Below, one piece after another: positions 7,722 to 18,697 of a stretch of DNA of 64,000 nt (positions are counted from its first letter, which is position 1; the number at the start of each line of letters is the position of its first letter). The position numbers were made by a program, and so were the translations under genes. A model generated the notes under the pieces. That model ran no database searches and was not told the DNA's origin. It saw only the letters and a program-made list of their open reading frames with translations. Origin of the DNA: Mesobacillus subterraneus (GTDB taxonomy: Bacteria > Bacillota > Bacilli > Bacillales > Cytobacillaceae); contig NZ_RSFW01000013.1 in the NCBI RefSeq assembly GCF_003937825.1, forward strand, positions 248,001-312,000, read 5' to 3'.

Positions 7722-7818
7722 GCAATTATGCAGGAGTTTCGTGCAATTATTGTGGATTATCGAGAGAATCCAAACTTGTTTTGTGCAATTATGGCCTATG
7801 TTCGTGCAAATAACCTGC
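7722..7818. repeat. 21-bp spaced repeat array (family E)
   Basis: GCAATTAT, preceded by GTG or CG, recurs at 7722, 7743 and 7785, with GCAAATAA at 7806. The spacings are 21, 42 and 21 bp; the skipped position at 7764 holds a degraded unit. The array lies upstream of the lipoprotein gene and past the tdk terminator. No gene is visible here. Confidence 0.7.
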
Positions 7819-7857
7819 TTTATTAAAAGAATAATTTTGCCAGCTGTAAATTCCCAC

Positions 7858-7886
7858 AAAAAAATCCCCCCATTACGGGAGGATTC
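7858..7886 (-). terminator. Terminator after tdk
   Basis: On the minus strand AATCCTCCC pairs with GGGGGGATT around GTAAT, followed by T7. It lies just past the tdk stop. Confidence 0.8.
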
Positions 7887-7892
7887 CTTCAT

Positions 7893-8513
7893 TTATGTTA
7901 AGCTTTCTGTCGTTTTCTCGATTTTCAGTTCGTTTGGTGACTTTGGGACTTCGTGATGGTGCCTGCAGCGTGGTTCATATGCTTCTGACGCACCAACGAG
8001 TATGACGGGATCATCATAAGAGGCTGGCTTACCGTTGATCAGGCGCTGTGTACGGCTTGCAGGCGATCCGCAAACGGCACAAACAGCCTGGAGCTTGGTC
8101 ACATTTTCAGCAACAGCCATCAATGCCGGCATCTGCCCGAATGGCTCGCCGCGGAAATCCTGATCAAGACCGGCGACGATCACGCGGTATCCGCTGTCCG
8201 CCAGGTGCTGGACGACCGGAAGGATTTCATTGTCAAAGAATTGGACTTCATCGATGGCAATCACATCGATTTCTGGGGTGATATGCTTGAAAATATCAGT
8301 AGAGTTGGCAATAGGCTTTGCAGTAACTGCAGTTCCGTTGTGTGATACAACCGATTCTTCGCTGTAGCGGTTATCAATCGCAGGCTTGAAAACAGCAATT
8401 TTTTGCTTGGCAAATTGCGTTCTGCGTACGCGGCGGATCAGTTCCTCGGATTTTCCGGAAAACATGCTGCCGCAGATCAGTTCGATCCAACCGCTTTGTT
8501 TCATAACGTACAT
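7893..8513 (-). CDS. tdk: Thymidine kinase
   Basis: Type II thymidine kinase phosphorylates thymidine for salvage. The 206-residue protein shows the P-loop [14 protein letters not shown], the Walker B region [11 protein letters not shown], and a structural zinc site with CAVCG and a late CRHHH. AGGAG lies eight bases before the ATG at 8513. The order rho-rpmE-tdk matches B. subtilis and relatives. A TATAAT box and a terminator-like hairpin upstream suggest its own promoter and possible attenuation. Confidence 0.96.
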   Translation of the reverse strand: MYVMKQSGWIELICGSMFSGKSEELIRRVRRTQFAKQKIAVFKPAIDNRYSEESVVSHNGTAVTAKPIANSTDIFKHITPEIDVIAIDEVQFFDNEILPVVQHLADSGYRVIVAGLDQDFRGEPFGQMPALMAVAENVTKLQAVCAVCGSPASRTQRLINGKPASYDDPVILVGASEAYEPRCRHHHEVPKSPNELKIEKTTESLT

Positions 8514-8784
8514 GGTCGGCCTCTCCTTCCTCGCTTGGAAAAAATGAATCGCTCAAGCGCTTTTGGCGCGGGAACGGGGCTTTAAACAAAAAGCTGCTTT
8601 CGTAGAGTTACGGCTTCTTCATGCCATAAAGGTACGAAAAAAGCCTGGGCAAAAAGTCGACACTTTTTTTCAGCTTTTTCCATTATAACAAAAAACGACG
8701 CTGAATCCAGATACAAAAATAAAGTTCATAAAATTAAATTTTTCGGATTTATGTACCCTATATCATTCTCAAAAAGAGTCAAAA
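8514..8784 (-). promoter_or_regulatory. tdk leader with -10 box and terminator-like hairpin
   Basis: This gene-free stretch has a minus-strand TATAAT at 8687-8682 without a convincing -35. Just downstream, GAAAAAGC and GCTTTTTTC can pair around an inner AAAAAGT-GTCG-ACTTTTT stem (8637-8681). A hairpin that early in a leader could act as an attenuator or simply end stray transcripts. I see no antiterminator partner. Confidence 0.4.
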
Positions 8785-8823
8785 TAAAAAACAGGCAAGT
8801 CACAAAGCTTCTTGCCTGTTTTA
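8785..8823 (-). terminator. Terminator after rpmE
   Basis: On the minus strand AACAGGCAAG pairs with CTTGCCTGTT, followed by T6. It lies 13 bases past the rpmE stop. Confidence 0.85.
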
Positions 8824-8835
8824 GGATTTCTTATA

Positions 8836-9045
8836 TTACTGGTTGTTTTTAAGACCGTACTTTTTGTTGAAGCGGTCAACACGTCCGCCAGCTTCAGCAA
8901 ACTTTTGACGTCCAGTATAGAATGGGTGGCACTCAGAGCAAGTTTCAACTTTGATCTCGTTCTTTACAGAACCAGTTTCAAATTCGTTTCCGCAAGCGCA
9001 AGTCACCTTAACTGTTTTGTAGTTTGGATGAATTCCTGATTTCAT
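8836..9045 (-). CDS. rpmE: 50S ribosomal protein L31, zinc-binding form
   Basis: The 69-residue protein begins [10 protein letters not shown] and carries four Cys in CAC and CSEC, the zinc-containing (C+) type made when zinc is sufficient. The ATG at 9045 was chosen over the one at 9054 because AAGGAG sits nine bases before it and the resulting N-terminus matches the family. It has its own promoter and terminator. Confidence 0.96.
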   Translation of the reverse strand: MKSGIHPNYKTVKVTCACGNEFETGSVKNEIKVETCSECHPFYTGRQKFAEAGGRVDRFNKKYGLKNNQ

Positions 9046-9140
9046 TCTTTTCATCTCCTTCCGCCCTGAATCATTCGAAACAGAGTTATAATCAACGGCG
9101 AACCATGTTCATACCGTTTTTGTAAAAACACACTGTACAT

Positions 9141-9169
9141 AGTATAACAACTGTTCTTATATTTTTCAA
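9141..9169 (-). promoter_or_regulatory. SigA promoter of rpmE
   Basis: Minus-strand TTGAAA (9169-9164) and TATACT (9146-9141) are separated by 17 bases, close to the SigA consensus. It lies between rho and rpmE. Confidence 0.75.
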
Positions 9170-9197
9170 GCTTGTTTTCTATTCCACAAAAAGGAAA

Positions 9198-10469
9198 TTA
9201 CTGGCGCTTGGCATTGCCCTTCATTTCCTCACCAAGAACAGCGAAGAAGTCTTCGTTGGACTTGGACTGTCTCAGCTTACGCAGGAACTTTTCCGCGAAA
9301 TCCGGTGAATCGGACATCGATTTTCGGATTGCCCAGAGCTTGTCCAGATGATCCTTCGGAATGAGCAGCTCCTCTTTGCGTGTTCCAGAGCGACGGATGT
9401 CGATTGCCGGGAAGATCCTTCTCTCAGCAAGTGAACGGTCAAGGTGAAGCTCCATGTTGCCTGTTCCCTTGAATTCTTCATAAATGACATCGTCCATACG
9501 GGAACCTGTATCCACTAGTGCTGTCGCAAGGATGGTCAGACTGCCGCCTTCCTCGATGTTACGCGCCGCACCGAAGAAGCGCTTTGGACGGTGGAACGCC
9601 GCAGGGTCGATACCGCCGGACAAAGTACGTCCGCTTGGCGGGATGACAAGGTTGTAGGCTCGAGCGAGACGAGTGATGCTGTCCATCAGGATGATGACAT
9701 CGCGCTTATGCTCGACAAGGCGCATCGCGCGCTCAAGTACAAGCTCCGCGACCTTGATATGGTTTTCAGGCACTTCATCAAACGTCGAGCTGACGACATC
9801 GCCGGCAACAGAACGCTCGATATCGGTTACTTCTTCCGGACGCTCATCGATCAGCAGGACAATCAGTTCCGCTTCAGGATGGTTCGTCGTGATGCTGTTG
9901 GCAATTTCTTTGATCAGCATCGTCTTACCGGCCTTTGGCGGAGCGACGATCAACCCGCGCTGACCGAAGCCGACAGGTGCCAGGACATCCATGATTCTTG
10001 TGGAAACTTTGTTGTGTGTGGTTTCCAGCTTCATCTGGCGGTCAGGATACAATGGCGTCAAGCCCGGGAAGTGAACCCTTTCCTTCGCCGATTCAGGGTC
10101 ATCCCCATTGACTGCCTCTACTTGAAGCAGGCCGAAATAGCGTTCATTTTCCTTAGGAGGACGAACTTTCCCTGAAACCTTGTCACCGTTCCTCAGATCA
10201 AAGCGGCGAATCTGCGATGCCGAGATGTAAATGTCCTCAGAACTCGGTGAGTAGTTGATCGGGCGCAGGAAGCCAAAGCCCTCCGACTGGATGATTTCCA
10301 GGACACCTTCCATGAAAAAATAACCCTGTTGTTCCGCACGCGCTTTTAAAATCGCAAAAATGAGTTCTTTTTTCGACAATTTGCTGTAGTAAGAAACTTT
10401 ATATTCCTTTGCGAGTTCATAAAGCTCTTTTAATTTCATATTTTCTAAGCTTGAAATATTTACTTCCAT
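9198..10469 (-). CDS. rho: Transcription termination factor Rho
   Basis: Rho is the hexameric RNA-dependent ATPase that ends unprotected transcripts. The 423-residue protein has the N-terminal Rho-N helical domain ([15 protein letters not shown]), a cold-shock-like RNA-binding domain with [20 protein letters not shown], and a RecA-type motor with Walker [12 protein letters not shown] and the DERPEEVTD segment. The length is normal for Bacillaceae, without the long insertion seen in actinobacteria. Confidence 0.97.
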   Translation of the reverse strand: MEVNISSLENMKLKELYELAKEYKVSYYSKLSKKELIFAILKARAEQQGYFFMEGVLEIIQSEGFGFLRPINYSPSSEDIYISASQIRRFDLRNGDKVSGKVRPPKENERYFGLLQVEAVNGDDPESAKERVHFPGLTPLYPDRQMKLETTHNKVSTRIMDVLAPVGFGQRGLIVAPPKAGKTMLIKEIANSITTNHPEAELIVLLIDERPEEVTDIERSVAGDVVSSTFDEVPENHIKVAELVLERAMRLVEHKRDVIILMDSITRLARAYNLVIPPSGRTLSGGIDPAAFHRPKRFFGAARNIEEGGSLTILATALVDTGSRMDDVIYEEFKGTGNMELHLDRSLAERRIFPAIDIRRSGTRKEELLIPKDHLDKLWAIRKSMSDSPDFAEKFLRKLRQSKSNEDFFAVLGEEMKGNAKRQ

Positions 10470-10658
10470 AATGTCACCACGCCTTAAAATATTTCGATTT
10501 CCCCCATAAAAAGTATTAAGATTTCTAGCGTATGGATGGAAAAAGAAGAAATGAGTTTCCTTTGAAGGATGTAAGAAGGATTTAATGAAGGTTTACGTTA
10601 AGTGTGCTTTCAAATTCTCATTTTACCCTTAAACAGGAAAAATAATCAATCTATTTTT

Positions 10659-10702
10659 AATCAGCTCCCTTTATCTACAGAATGCGATAAAGGAAGCTGA
10701 TT
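10659..10702. repeat. 17-bp near-perfect inverted repeat between glpX and rho
   Basis: AATCAGCTCCCTTTATC and GATAAAGGAAGCTGATT pair with one mismatch around a ten-base loop. On the minus strand the stem is followed by A-rich sequence, not T's, so it is not a classic terminator for glpX. It could stabilise the glpX 3' end or work with Rho. Confidence 0.7.
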
Positions 10703-10734
10703 TGTAAGGGTTTGCATGCAGTTTTAAAAAAACA

Positions 10735-11700
10735 TTATGATTTCATGACCAAATGCGGCTTTTTCTTCAGGCTGTGCTGGCCTTCAATGAAGCGGACTGT
10801 GCCTGATTTTGCGCGCATGACAACAGAGTGTGTAGAGCCGTAAGAGCCTTTGAACTGGACTCCCTTGAGCAATTCGCCATCTGTTACGCCGGTTGCTGCG
10901 AAAATCGCGTCATCTCCGCGGACGAAGTCTTCCATAAGAAGGACTTTATTGACATCGATGCCCATCTTTTTGCAGCGCTCAAGTTCTGCCTCATTTTGTG
11001 GAAGCAATTTACCCTGGATTTCGCCGCCGAGGCTTTTTAAAGCAACTGCTGCGATTACACCCTCAGGTGCTCCGCCTGAACCGAACAGGATATCCACGCC
11101 AGTAAAATCAAACGCTGTGTTGATTGCGCCAGCGACATCGCCGTCATTGATCAACTTGATTCTTGCTCCTGCATCGCGAAGCTGGGCAATGATGTGTTCA
11201 TGGCGAGGACGATTCAATACTGTTGCCACTACATCTTCAATGTCCTTGTTCTTCGCTTTTGCCACAGCCTTCAGATTATCAAGAACGGAAGCATTGATAT
11301 CAACCATTCCTACCGCCTCCGGACCTACCGCAAGTTTATCCATGTACATATCCGGCGCGTGAAGCAGGTTGCCATTATCTGCAACTGCAAGGACTGCAAG
11401 GGCATTCCAGCCGCCAGACGCGACAATGTTCGTTCCTTCCAGAGGATCGACCGCCACATCAAGGCGAGGGCCATAGCCTGTCCCAAGCTTTTCGCCGATA
11501 TACAGCATCGGCGCTTCATCCATTTCTCCTTCACCGATCACGACTGTACCTTTCATCGGGATGGTGTCAAACACATCTCTCATTGCCGACGTTGCCGCAT
11601 CATCAGCTTCATCTTTTTTCCCGCGGCCCATCCAGCGGGCTGAAGCAAGCGCGGCCGCCTCTGTCACGCGGACAAGCTCCATCGTTAAGCTACGTTCCAT
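10735..11700 (-). CDS. glpX: Fructose-1,6-bisphosphatase class II
   Basis: GlpX hydrolyses fructose-1,6-bisphosphate in gluconeogenesis. The 321-residue protein shows the lithium-sensitive phosphatase signatures [18 protein letters not shown] and [13 protein letters not shown], which hold the metal ions. AGGGG lies eight bases upstream of the ATG. It corresponds to B. subtilis ywjI and is next to murA, tal and fbaA. Confidence 0.95.
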   Translation of the reverse strand: MERSLTMELVRVTEAAALASARWMGRGKKDEADDAATSAMRDVFDTIPMKGTVVIGEGEMDEAPMLYIGEKLGTGYGPRLDVAVDPLEGTNIVASGGWNALAVLAVADNGNLLHAPDMYMDKLAVGPEAVGMVDINASVLDNLKAVAKAKNKDIEDVVATVLNRPRHEHIIAQLRDAGARIKLINDGDVAGAINTAFDFTGVDILFGSGGAPEGVIAAVALKSLGGEIQGKLLPQNEAELERCKKMGIDVNKVLLMEDFVRGDDAIFAATGVTDGELLKGVQFKGSYGSTHSVVMRAKSGTVRFIEGQHSLKKKPHLVMKS

Positions 11701-11950
11701 ATGATCATCCCCTAATCATGAAAGGGCTAATGTCTGCCGAAAAAGGTATACCTCTCATTCGCTTCGTATACAGTCCTATCATAAATCAGCATTCTCCTCG
11801 CTGCCGTTTAAGTCCCGAACTGATTAGGAAGTGAAGCTTTGATACAGCCGAAGTCAACGGCTTGATAATCAAATAGGTTATACCATTCTACGATTTCGGT
11901 AAGCATTAGCACCACTATTTGTATTGTACAGCTCTATTGTACTATACTTT

Positions 11951-13237
11951 TTATGATTTTTTTACTTCTTCTTGCTCTTCAGATGTCATATCTTCACGCC
12001 AAATTGTGGCACCGAGCCCATTCAGCTTATCAACGATATGGCTGTAGCCTCGGTCGATATGGTCGACACCCGTGATTTCAGTGACTCCCTCTGCCATCAG
12101 GCCAGCAATGACCAATGCCGCTCCGGCACGGAGGTCGCTTGCCTTCACTTTGGCTCCCTGCAGTTTGACAGGTCCGCTGATAATCGCCGATCTGCCTTCC
12201 ACCTTGATATTGGCATTCATTCTTCTAAGCTCGTCGATATGCTTGAAGCGTGCTCCATAAATCGTATCTGTTACGACACTGGAACCTTCAGCCCTCGTAA
12301 GCAGTGACGTGAACGGCTGCTGCAAGTCTGTCGGAAAACCAGGATAAACAAGCGTTTTGATATCAACAGCTTTATATTTCTCAGCAGGTGCGACATAGAT
12401 TTGCTCGTCACTCGCTTCGATACGGGCGCCCATTTCCTTCAGCTTGGCCACAAGTGACTCAATATGCTGCGGGATGACATTATCAATCGTTACCCCATCG
12501 CCAATCGCTGCACCAAGAATTAAGTAAGTCCCCGCCTCGATACGGTCAGGGATGATCGTGTGGCGGCAGCCGTGAAGCTCGTCGACGCCATCGATACGGA
12601 TAACGTCAGTTCCCGCCCCTTTGATCTTAGCTCCCATATTGGTAAGCAAAGTTGCGACATCAATGATTTCCGGTTCCTTCGCCGCGTTTTCAATGATCGT
12701 GCGACCTTTTGCGCGGACAGCGGCAAGCATGATGTTGATCGTTGCCCCTACGCTGACGACGTCCAGGTAAATGCGCGCGCCGCGGAGCTCATCTGCACGC
12801 AGGTAGATTGCGCCCTGCTCATTCGTGACACTCGCACCAAGTGCTTCAAATCCTTTTATATGCTGGTCGATCGGCCTTGGCCCCAAATGGCAGCCGCCTG
12901 GCAGTCCAATGACAGCCTTTTTGAAACGGCCAAGCATCGCTCCCATCAAGTAGTAAGAAGCTCGCAGCTTTTTCACTTTTCCATTCGGCAAAGGCATGGA
13001 AATCATGGAAGACGGATCCACCGTCATTTCATTGTTAGAGAATTCAACAGAACCGCCGATTTCCTCCATCAAGTCCTTGAGCATATGAACATCGGAAATA
13101 TCCGGCAAACCTTCTATGGTTACAGGCGATTCAGCTAAAATCGTTGCGGGGATCAAGGCTACGGCACTGTTTTTCGCGCCGCTGACCCGAACAGTTCCTT
13201 TTAAAGGATAACCGCCTGCAATCTTAAGCTTTTCCAT
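11951..13237 (-). CDS. murA: UDP-N-acetylglucosamine 1-carboxyvinyltransferase (MurZ/MurAB type)
   Basis: MurA transfers enolpyruvate from PEP to UDP-GlcNAc, the first committed step of peptidoglycan synthesis. The protein (428 residues) begins [12 protein letters not shown]. The catalytic Cys lies in [18 protein letters not shown]; the HLG variant in place of AIG fits the second Firmicute paralog. The start at 13237 has GAAGGGAG upstream; an in-frame ATG at 13288 would add a 17-residue tail unlike the family. By position it is murAB/murZ. Confidence 0.95.
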   Translation of the reverse strand: MEKLKIAGGYPLKGTVRVSGAKNSAVALIPATILAESPVTIEGLPDISDVHMLKDLMEEIGGSVEFSNNEMTVDPSSMISMPLPNGKVKKLRASYYLMGAMLGRFKKAVIGLPGGCHLGPRPIDQHIKGFEALGASVTNEQGAIYLRADELRGARIYLDVVSVGATINIMLAAVRAKGRTIIENAAKEPEIIDVATLLTNMGAKIKGAGTDVIRIDGVDELHGCRHTIIPDRIEAGTYLILGAAIGDGVTIDNVIPQHIESLVAKLKEMGARIEASDEQIYVAPAEKYKAVDIKTLVYPGFPTDLQQPFTSLLTRAEGSSVVTDTIYGARFKHIDELRRMNANIKVEGRSAIISGPVKLQGAKVKASDLRAGAALVIAGLMAEGVTEITGVDHIDRGYSHIVDKLNGLGATIWREDMTSEEQEEVKKS

Positions 13238-13483
13238 TTTTGACTCCCTTCTAAGCCGTGATGTATTAAGGTCAAGCTGGAGATGCAAACAATGTACAGC
13301 TAAGACCGATATAGGCTCGTCTTTTAATTTGAATTATACCGAAATCATAAAAGTCATATTTTTCCATTTAATATAGACAGATTCCGGGAGTTTTCTATTC
13401 CTCTAGTTTACACGATATTCCCAATTTCATGTAATAAAATGCAAAAAAGTTTGAATTGGGGAAAACTTCCTGAGATGACCGTT

Positions 13484-13580
13484 GTTTTCCGCTCCGGGTA
13501 CTCGCTTTCCGCGGGGCGACCGGTAAGCGTCCTCGTCGCTTTGCTCCTGCGGGGTCTCACCTAGGCCGCTGATCAATGCA
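13484..13580 (+). repeat. Dispersed repeat family A, partial copy A1
   Basis: It carries the left half of family A (CTCGCTTTCCGCGGGGCG ... CTCCTGCGGGGTCTCACC) and lacks the right half with the hairpin. The rest of the gap between tal and murA (13238-13610) shows no gene or other clear signal. Confidence 0.75.
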
Positions 13581-13610
13581 ATAGCGCATTTCTTTAGCAT
13601 AGTAAAAAAG

Positions 13611-14258
13611 TTACTGTCCGCGTGTTTCCCAGTCTTTTAGGAAGGCTTCGATTCCTTTGTCTGTGAGCGGGTGGCTGAACATTTGCTGGATGACTTTGTA
13701 TGGCACGGTTGCGATGTGTGCGCCTCTTAGTGCTGCGTCTGTGACGTGCTGCGGGTGGCGAATGGAAGCAGCGATGATTTCTGTTTCGATTCCGTGGATC
13801 GTGAAGATGTCGGCGATCGTTGAAATCAGGTCGAGTCCATTGTGGCCGATGTCATCCAGGCGTCCAAGGAATGGAGATACGAATGTAGCTCCCGCTCTTG
13901 CTGCCAGCAATGCCTGGTTGGCGCTGAATACAAGGGTTACGTTTGTCTTGATTCCTTCTTTTGAAAAAGCGGAAACAGCCTTGAGACCGTCTGGGGTCAT
14001 TGGAACCTTGATGGTAATGTTTGGAGCGATTGCCGCTAGCTCCTTGCCCTCTTTGATCATTCCCTCTGCATCAAGCGCGATGACTTCTGCACTGACGGAA
14101 CCAGGTACCAGCTCAGTGATTTCTTTCAGTCGGTCTTCAAACTTAACATTCTTTTCTTTTGCCACAAGGGATGGGTTGGTTGTGACACCTGATAGGATTC
14201 CCAGGGAGTATGCTTCGCGAATTTCCTCCATATTGGCAGTATCGATAAAAAACTTCAT
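13611..14258 (-). CDS. tal: Transaldolase, small (fructose-6-phosphate aldolase-like) type
   Basis: The 215-residue single-domain aldolase begins [20 protein letters not shown]. The Schiff-base Lys lies in [16 protein letters not shown]. These short family members act as transaldolases in Bacillaceae, linking the pentose phosphate pathway and glycolysis. The start at 14258 follows GGAGG; the upstream ATG at 14294 has no support. It corresponds to ywjH and lies next to fbaA and glpX. Confidence 0.93.
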   Translation of the reverse strand: MKFFIDTANMEEIREAYSLGILSGVTTNPSLVAKEKNVKFEDRLKEITELVPGSVSAEVIALDAEGMIKEGKELAAIAPNITIKVPMTPDGLKAVSAFSKEGIKTNVTLVFSANQALLAARAGATFVSPFLGRLDDIGHNGLDLISTIADIFTIHGIETEIIAASIRHPQHVTDAALRGAHIATVPYKVIQQMFSHPLTDKGIEAFLKDWETRGQ

Positions 14259-14300
14259 TTGTAAACGCCTCCAGTCGACAAAATTTTCAATCATATCAAG

Positions 14301-14421
14301 AAATGCGCAAGCGCCTTGGTCAGCCCCGACAAGCGGTGGAGGGCCGAACAGTGAAGTCGTTCTTTGACTTTCATTGGGCGGACCGAAGCGACTCGAGGGG
14401 CTAGGCGCTGAAGCTGGACAC
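14301..14421 (+). repeat. Dispersed repeat family B, copy B1
   Basis: About 120 bp running from GCGCAAGCGCC to GGCGCTGAAGCTGGACA. Internal stems include GAAGTC/GACTTT and GCCCCGAC-type pairs. It lies between tal and fbaA. Confidence 0.85.
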
Positions 14422-14462
14422 TTCTCTAAGTGAATTTAAAACATTCATAATTTTATAAATGG

Positions 14463-14496
14463 ATAAAAACCGCCTTATTTAAGGCGGTTTTATTAT
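14463..14496 (-). terminator. Terminator after fbaA
   Basis: On the minus strand AAACCGCCTT pairs with AAGGCGGTTT around a short loop, followed by T's. Confidence 0.85.
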
Positions 14497-14514
14497 AACA
14501 AACTTTTATTGCTT

Positions 14515-15372
14515 TTACGCTTTGTTGGAAGAACCGAATTCGCGCATTTTGCCGATTACAGTTTCCTTGATTGCGTCGCGAGCTGGTCCAAGGTATTTAC
14601 GTGGGTCATACTCGTTAGGCTTCTCAGCCAATACCTGGCGGACAACCTTCGCTGAAGCAATTTGGTTTTCAGTATTAACATTGATTTTAGCTGTTCCGAA
14701 AGAGATGGACTTCTGGATATCCTTTGTTGGGATTCCAGTTCCGCCGTGCAATACCAATGGTACGCCAGCAGTTTTGTTGATTTCTTCCATTTCTTTGAAA
14801 CCAAGGTTTGGTTCACCTTTGTAAGGGCCGTGAACAGATCCCAGTGCTGGAGCAAGGCAGTCAATACCTGTGCGCTTAACAAGTTCTTCACACTCTTGAG
14901 GATCAGCATAGATAACACCATCTGCAACGACGTCATCTTCTTGTCCGCCGACTACTCCTAATTCAGCTTCAACAGAAACACCCTTTGAATGAGCGTATTC
15001 TACCACTTTTGAAGTAATTTCAACGTTCTCTTCGAAAGGACCGTGGGAAGCGTCGATCATGACAGACGTGAAGCCTGCGTCGATTGCTTCTTTACACTTA
15101 TCGAAGCTTGAACCATGGTCAAGGTGGATTGCGACAGGAACTGTGATTTTATAGTCCTCCATCAAACCTTCTACCATTTTTACAACTGTCTTGAAGCCGC
15201 CCATGTAGCGTGCAGCACCTTCGGAAACACCAAGGATAACTGGTGACTTCTCAGCTTCTGCAGCCTGAAGGATCGCTTGAGTGAACTCAAGGTTATTTAA
15301 GTTAAATTGCCCAACAGCGTAGCCTTCTGCATTCGCTTTTTTCAGCATTTCTGTCATTGAAACTAAAGGCAT
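14515..15372 (-). CDS. fbaA: Class II fructose-1,6-bisphosphate aldolase
   Basis: This zinc-dependent aldolase cleaves fructose-1,6-bisphosphate to DHAP and glyceraldehyde-3-phosphate. The 285-residue protein begins [14 protein letters not shown]. Metal ligands are visible in [19 protein letters not shown] and [10 protein letters not shown], and the phosphate-binding region in [16 protein letters not shown] good ribosome site (GGAGG) precedes the ATG. It has its own terminator. A TATGAT box lies in the upstream gap, but I could not assign a -35. Confidence 0.97.
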   Translation of the reverse strand: MPLVSMTEMLKKANAEGYAVGQFNLNNLEFTQAILQAAEAEKSPVILGVSEGAARYMGGFKTVVKMVEGLMEDYKITVPVAIHLDHGSSFDKCKEAIDAGFTSVMIDASHGPFEENVEITSKVVEYAHSKGVSVEAELGVVGGQEDDVVADGVIYADPQECEELVKRTGIDCLAPALGSVHGPYKGEPNLGFKEMEEINKTAGVPLVLHGGTGIPTKDIQKSISFGTAKINVNTENQIASAKVVRQVLAEKPNEYDPRKYLGPARDAIKETVIGKMREFGSSNKA

Positions 15373-15627
15373 CGTTTTTCCTCCTTCGTTATGATCATAC
15401 TACTTTTGACTATACTGCCCTTTTAAAGGTTTTCCTTCTCTGCTTTTGATTATGTACCCGAGAAGGCTTTCGCCAAAACGAAATGATCCTTTGGAATTCA
15501 TATGTATCATACCAAAAGAAAATCAGAATTGCCATCGTTCAGGCCCTGATTTTACAAGTGTCATAAAAATGCTATAAAGCAAGCGCTACCAATAGTTTCA
15601 CTAGTCTGGAAACTCGCTTTTCCGGTC

Positions 15628-15661
15628 GAAAAAACCCTCCCAAACAATGAGAGGGCTTTTA
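15628..15661 (-). terminator. Terminator after spo0F
   Basis: On the minus strand GCCCTCTC pairs with GGGAGGGT across a loop and is followed by T6. Confidence 0.8.
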
Positions 15662-15666
15662 TGTAT

Positions 15667-16034
15667 TTAGGATACAGTTTGTGAATATTTTTTTACCGCT
15701 GCACGAATGTCGTCGATATCGAACGGCTTGGCAAAGTGTGTCAGTGCACCCAAATCCATGGCTTCCTGGATCATGTCAAGCTCACCATAAGCCGTCATGA
15801 TGATGACGCGGATGTCTGGATCGATGACCTTCATTCTCTTTAATATTTCAATTCCATCCATTCCAGGAATCTTCATGTCCAAAAGGACCAGATCCGGTGG
15901 ATGTTTTTAACGATTTCCAGGGCCTGGACGCCATTTGCAGCCTGATATGTTTGATAACCTTCTTTTTGCAGCACTTCATTAAGTAGAATTCTGATGCCAA
16001 ACTGGTCGTCAACTATAAGTATTTTTTCTTTCAT
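15667..16034 (-). pseudogene. spo0F: Sporulation phosphorelay response regulator Spo0F, frameshifted
   Basis: Spo0F passes phosphate from sporulation kinases to Spo0B. From the ATG at 16034 the frame reads a normal receiver N-terminus ([20 protein letters not shown]), with the acidic pair Asp9-Asp10, up to ALEIVKNIH. It then shifts and stops after IRIWSFWT-like nonsense. The remaining domain continues in another frame from about 15897: [14 protein letters not shown], with the phospho-acceptor Asp, then MTAYGE and the Lys of HFAKPFDID. The two parts join perfectly if one G is added in the plus-strand CCGGTGG at 15894-15900, giving about 123 residues. This is either a real inactivating deletion or a consensus error in a GGG run. 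Confidence 0.92.
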
Positions 16035-16232
16035 GCCGCCTCTTCCCCCTAATAATGTAGTATATTGGTAAATGTTTTTGTCCTGGAAACGGTTTTCGTC
16101 TTATCACCATTTACACTATTCGTTAAAAATCTTGAAATTCCTGCCATATATTCAAAGTATTTTTCGGCAGATGCTTTTTTATTTTCATTGTAGTACTTTA
16201 TAATCAGAATTGGCAAAGACGGAGGTGCTATT

Positions 16233-16754
16233 ATGTTAAAAATGTTTTCGACACAATTGACAGGCTTGTTCAACAGGCTCCAGGATAAAGAAGAATTCTC
16301 GATCGAGGATGGAGCGCGCCTGCTCGCACAGGCTGCTGCCGGACAAGGCAAGATTTATATTTTCGGGACAAAAGAAATGCAGGCAGTCGGAGTTGAAGCC
16401 GTTTACGGCGAAGAACCGCTGCAAGCTGCTGCTATTTTTACAGGGGAAGTTGAACTGGAATCGGCAGATCGTGTCTTGATTGTCAGCCGCTACAATGATG
16501 ACGAAGAAGCTGTAGGGATTGCGCGCCAGTTACAGGAAAATGGAATCCCATTTGTAGCGATTTCCACAGTCCGGCATGAAGATAAGGCGGACAGCCTGAA
16601 TGGGTTAGCCGATGTCCACATTGATTTGCGGATCAAGAAAGGACTTCTTCCAGACGAATCTGGGAACAGAGTCGGCTACCCAACTTCGATGGCTGCACTT
16701 TATGTGTACTTCGGTTTGAAGTTCACGATTGAGGAAATTTTAGAGGAGTACTAA
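16233..16754 (+). CDS. ywjG: DUF2529 protein YwjG
   Basis: The 173-residue protein corresponds to B. subtilis ywjG, located between spo0F and pyrG as here. It resembles a sugar-isomerase (SIS)-like fold, with alternating strands and helices (GKIYIFGTKEMQAVGVEAV, DRVLIVSRYNDDEEAVGIAR). No catalytic residues or substrate can be named. GGAGGTG precedes the ATG. Its transcript ends at the hairpin shared with pyrG. Confidence 0.85.
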   Translation: MLKMFSTQLTGLFNRLQDKEEFSIEDGARLLAQAAAGQGKIYIFGTKEMQAVGVEAVYGEEPLQAAAIFTGEVELESADRVLIVSRYNDDEEAVGIARQLQENGIPFVAISTVRHEDKADSLNGLADVHIDLRIKKGLLPDESGNRVGYPTSMAALYVYFGLKFTIEEILEEY

Positions 16755-16795
16755 TTGTCCAGACCTGTAATCAAAATAAGTTTTCTCTCACAATG

Positions 16796-16829
16796 CAAAA
16801 AAGCCGGTGCTTATCACCGGCTTTTTTCC
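16796..16829. terminator. Bidirectional terminator between ywjG and pyrG
   Basis: AAAAAGCCGGTG pairs with CACCGGCTTTTTT around CTTAT. It serves both convergent genes. Confidence 0.88.
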
Positions 16830-16843
16830 TGTTTTCCAGCCAA

Positions 16844-18490
<1,647 letters not shown>

Positions 18491-18577
18491 TTAATTGATT
18501 TATTAATAAAATTTTTCACCTGTTCACTTGGCCCGCAAGCCATTTTGACCGGGGGTTTTCAACAATTTGCACAAAAT

Positions 18578-18616
18578 AAAAAAACGCCCCGCATACATCG
18601 TATGGGGAGCGTTTTG
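18578..18616 (-). terminator. pyrG leader attenuator hairpin
   Basis: On the minus strand ACGCTCCCC-ATAC pairs with GTAT-GCGGGGCGT with one mismatch and is followed by T7. The 5' arm contains GCTCCCC, the C/U-rich sequence that poly-G-extended transcripts pair with in the known B. subtilis pyrG antiterminator. Confidence 0.85.
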
Positions 18617-18649
18617 CTAATGTTTTACATAATTGTCCTTTTTTAAGGA

Positions 18650-18689
18650 GCCCAAAAAGTATTCTACAGGCGGACTTAGCAAAAGTCAA
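18650..18689 (-). promoter_or_regulatory. pyrG promoter with GGGC start
   Basis: Minus-strand TTGACT (18689-18684) and TAGAAT (18666-18661) are exactly 17 bases apart. Seven bases later comes GGGC (18653-18650). A GGGC initiation site is what permits reiterative G addition at low CTP. The -35 begins just past the rpoE stop. Confidence 0.85.
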
Positions 18690-18697
18690 GCCGGTAA

